Assembly (NCBI GenBank): GCA_002311865.1
Contig: DBZV01000151.1
Coordinates: 8,309-24,615 of the forward strand
Source: Dehalococcoidia bacterium UBA1151
Lineage (GTDB): Bacteria; Chloroflexota; Dehalococcoidia; Lucifugimonadales; Lucifugimonadaceae
DNA length: 16,307 nt
Reading direction: 5' to 3'
Positions within the stretch are counted from its first letter, which is position 1; every line of letters begins with the position of its first letter. Below are positions 16,106 to 16,307 of this stretch, piece after piece. The notes beneath the pieces are model-generated. The model was not told the DNA's origin. It did no database searches and saw nothing but the letters and a program-made list of their open reading frames with translations. The translations under genes were made by a program, and so were the position numbers.

Positions 16106-16307
16106 ATGAGGGTCGGCTTCGGCCTCACCGATCGCGCTACTCCGGAGTACTTGAAGTACGCGGCGCAGTTCGGCGCGACCGACATACGGATGGCAAGAGG
16201 TGTGGTCCCGGCAAGAGGTGGTCGCTGGGAGCTTCAGGATCTGGTGAAGCTGCGTCAGTCTGTAGAGCAGTACGGCCTCAGCCTGACGGCTATCGAGAAC
16301 GTGCCGA
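16106..16307 (+). CDS. Mannonate dehydratase-family protein, copy 3 (cut by window edge)
   Basis: Reading from ATG 16106 gives 67 open codons to the window end. They begin MRVGFGLTDRATPEYL and continue with AAQFGATDI, GGRWELQDLVKLRQSV and AIENVP, each aligning with copies 1 and 2, so this is a third paralog and not noise. The region near residue 30 (RMARGVVPARG) differs from both other copies. GAGG (16095-16098), overlapping the end of copy 2, lies seven bases before the ATG and supports the start and translational coupling. Catalytic residues are outside the window, so integrity cannot be judged. Confidence 0.85.
   Translation, partial: MRVGFGLTDRATPEYLKYAAQFGATDIRMARGVVPARGGRWELQDLVKLRQSVEQYGLSLTAIENVP

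Overview
The window looks like chromosomal DNA of a free-living bacterium with moderate GC content. Lhr-type and DEAD-box helicases sit beside a carbohydrate-acid cluster with repeated mannonate dehydratase-like genes. Gene content and style would suit a marine Chloroflexota lineage such as SAR202, but no rRNA or marker gene fixes the taxonomy, so this is inference. No tRNA, rRNA, CRISPR array, insertion sequence or phage gene was seen.

Layout. (1) Positions 1-3880, minus strand: a very long Lhr-family helicase frame without an in-frame stop, cut by the left window edge. (2) 4020-5717, plus strand: a DEAD-box RNA helicase with a long charged N-terminal tail, diverging from lhr across a 139-bp spacer that holds a symmetrical pair of TTGACA-type boxes. 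(3) 5718-12236, a mosaic in which coding strand alternates: an SDR-family NAD-dependent dehydrogenase resembling uronate dehydrogenase (minus), a PHP-domain metallohydrolase and a TIM-barrel sugar isomerase/epimerase-like protein (plus), an MFS transporter (minus), a beta-propeller protein with NHL-like repeats (plus), and a second MFS transporter (minus). (4) 12276-13733, minus: a class III PLP aminotransferase, apparently in one operon with the second MFS gene. (5) 13734-14145: a non-coding or weakly coding spacer with several inverted repeats. (6) 14146 to the right edge, plus: a tandem run of three mannonate dehydratase (UxuA-family) paralogs, the third truncated by the window end and clearly readable from 16106.

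Working together, the SDR, TIM-barrel protein, mannonate dehydratase paralogs and MFS carriers suggest uptake and breakdown of uronic, aldonic or related sugar acids, with the aminotransferase/MFS pair possibly handling an amino compound. Substrates are not fixed by the sequence. The most noteworthy signals are the paralog array with its departures from classical UxuA motifs, the zero-spacing or overlapping convergent gene ends, and the dyads in the intergenic regions.
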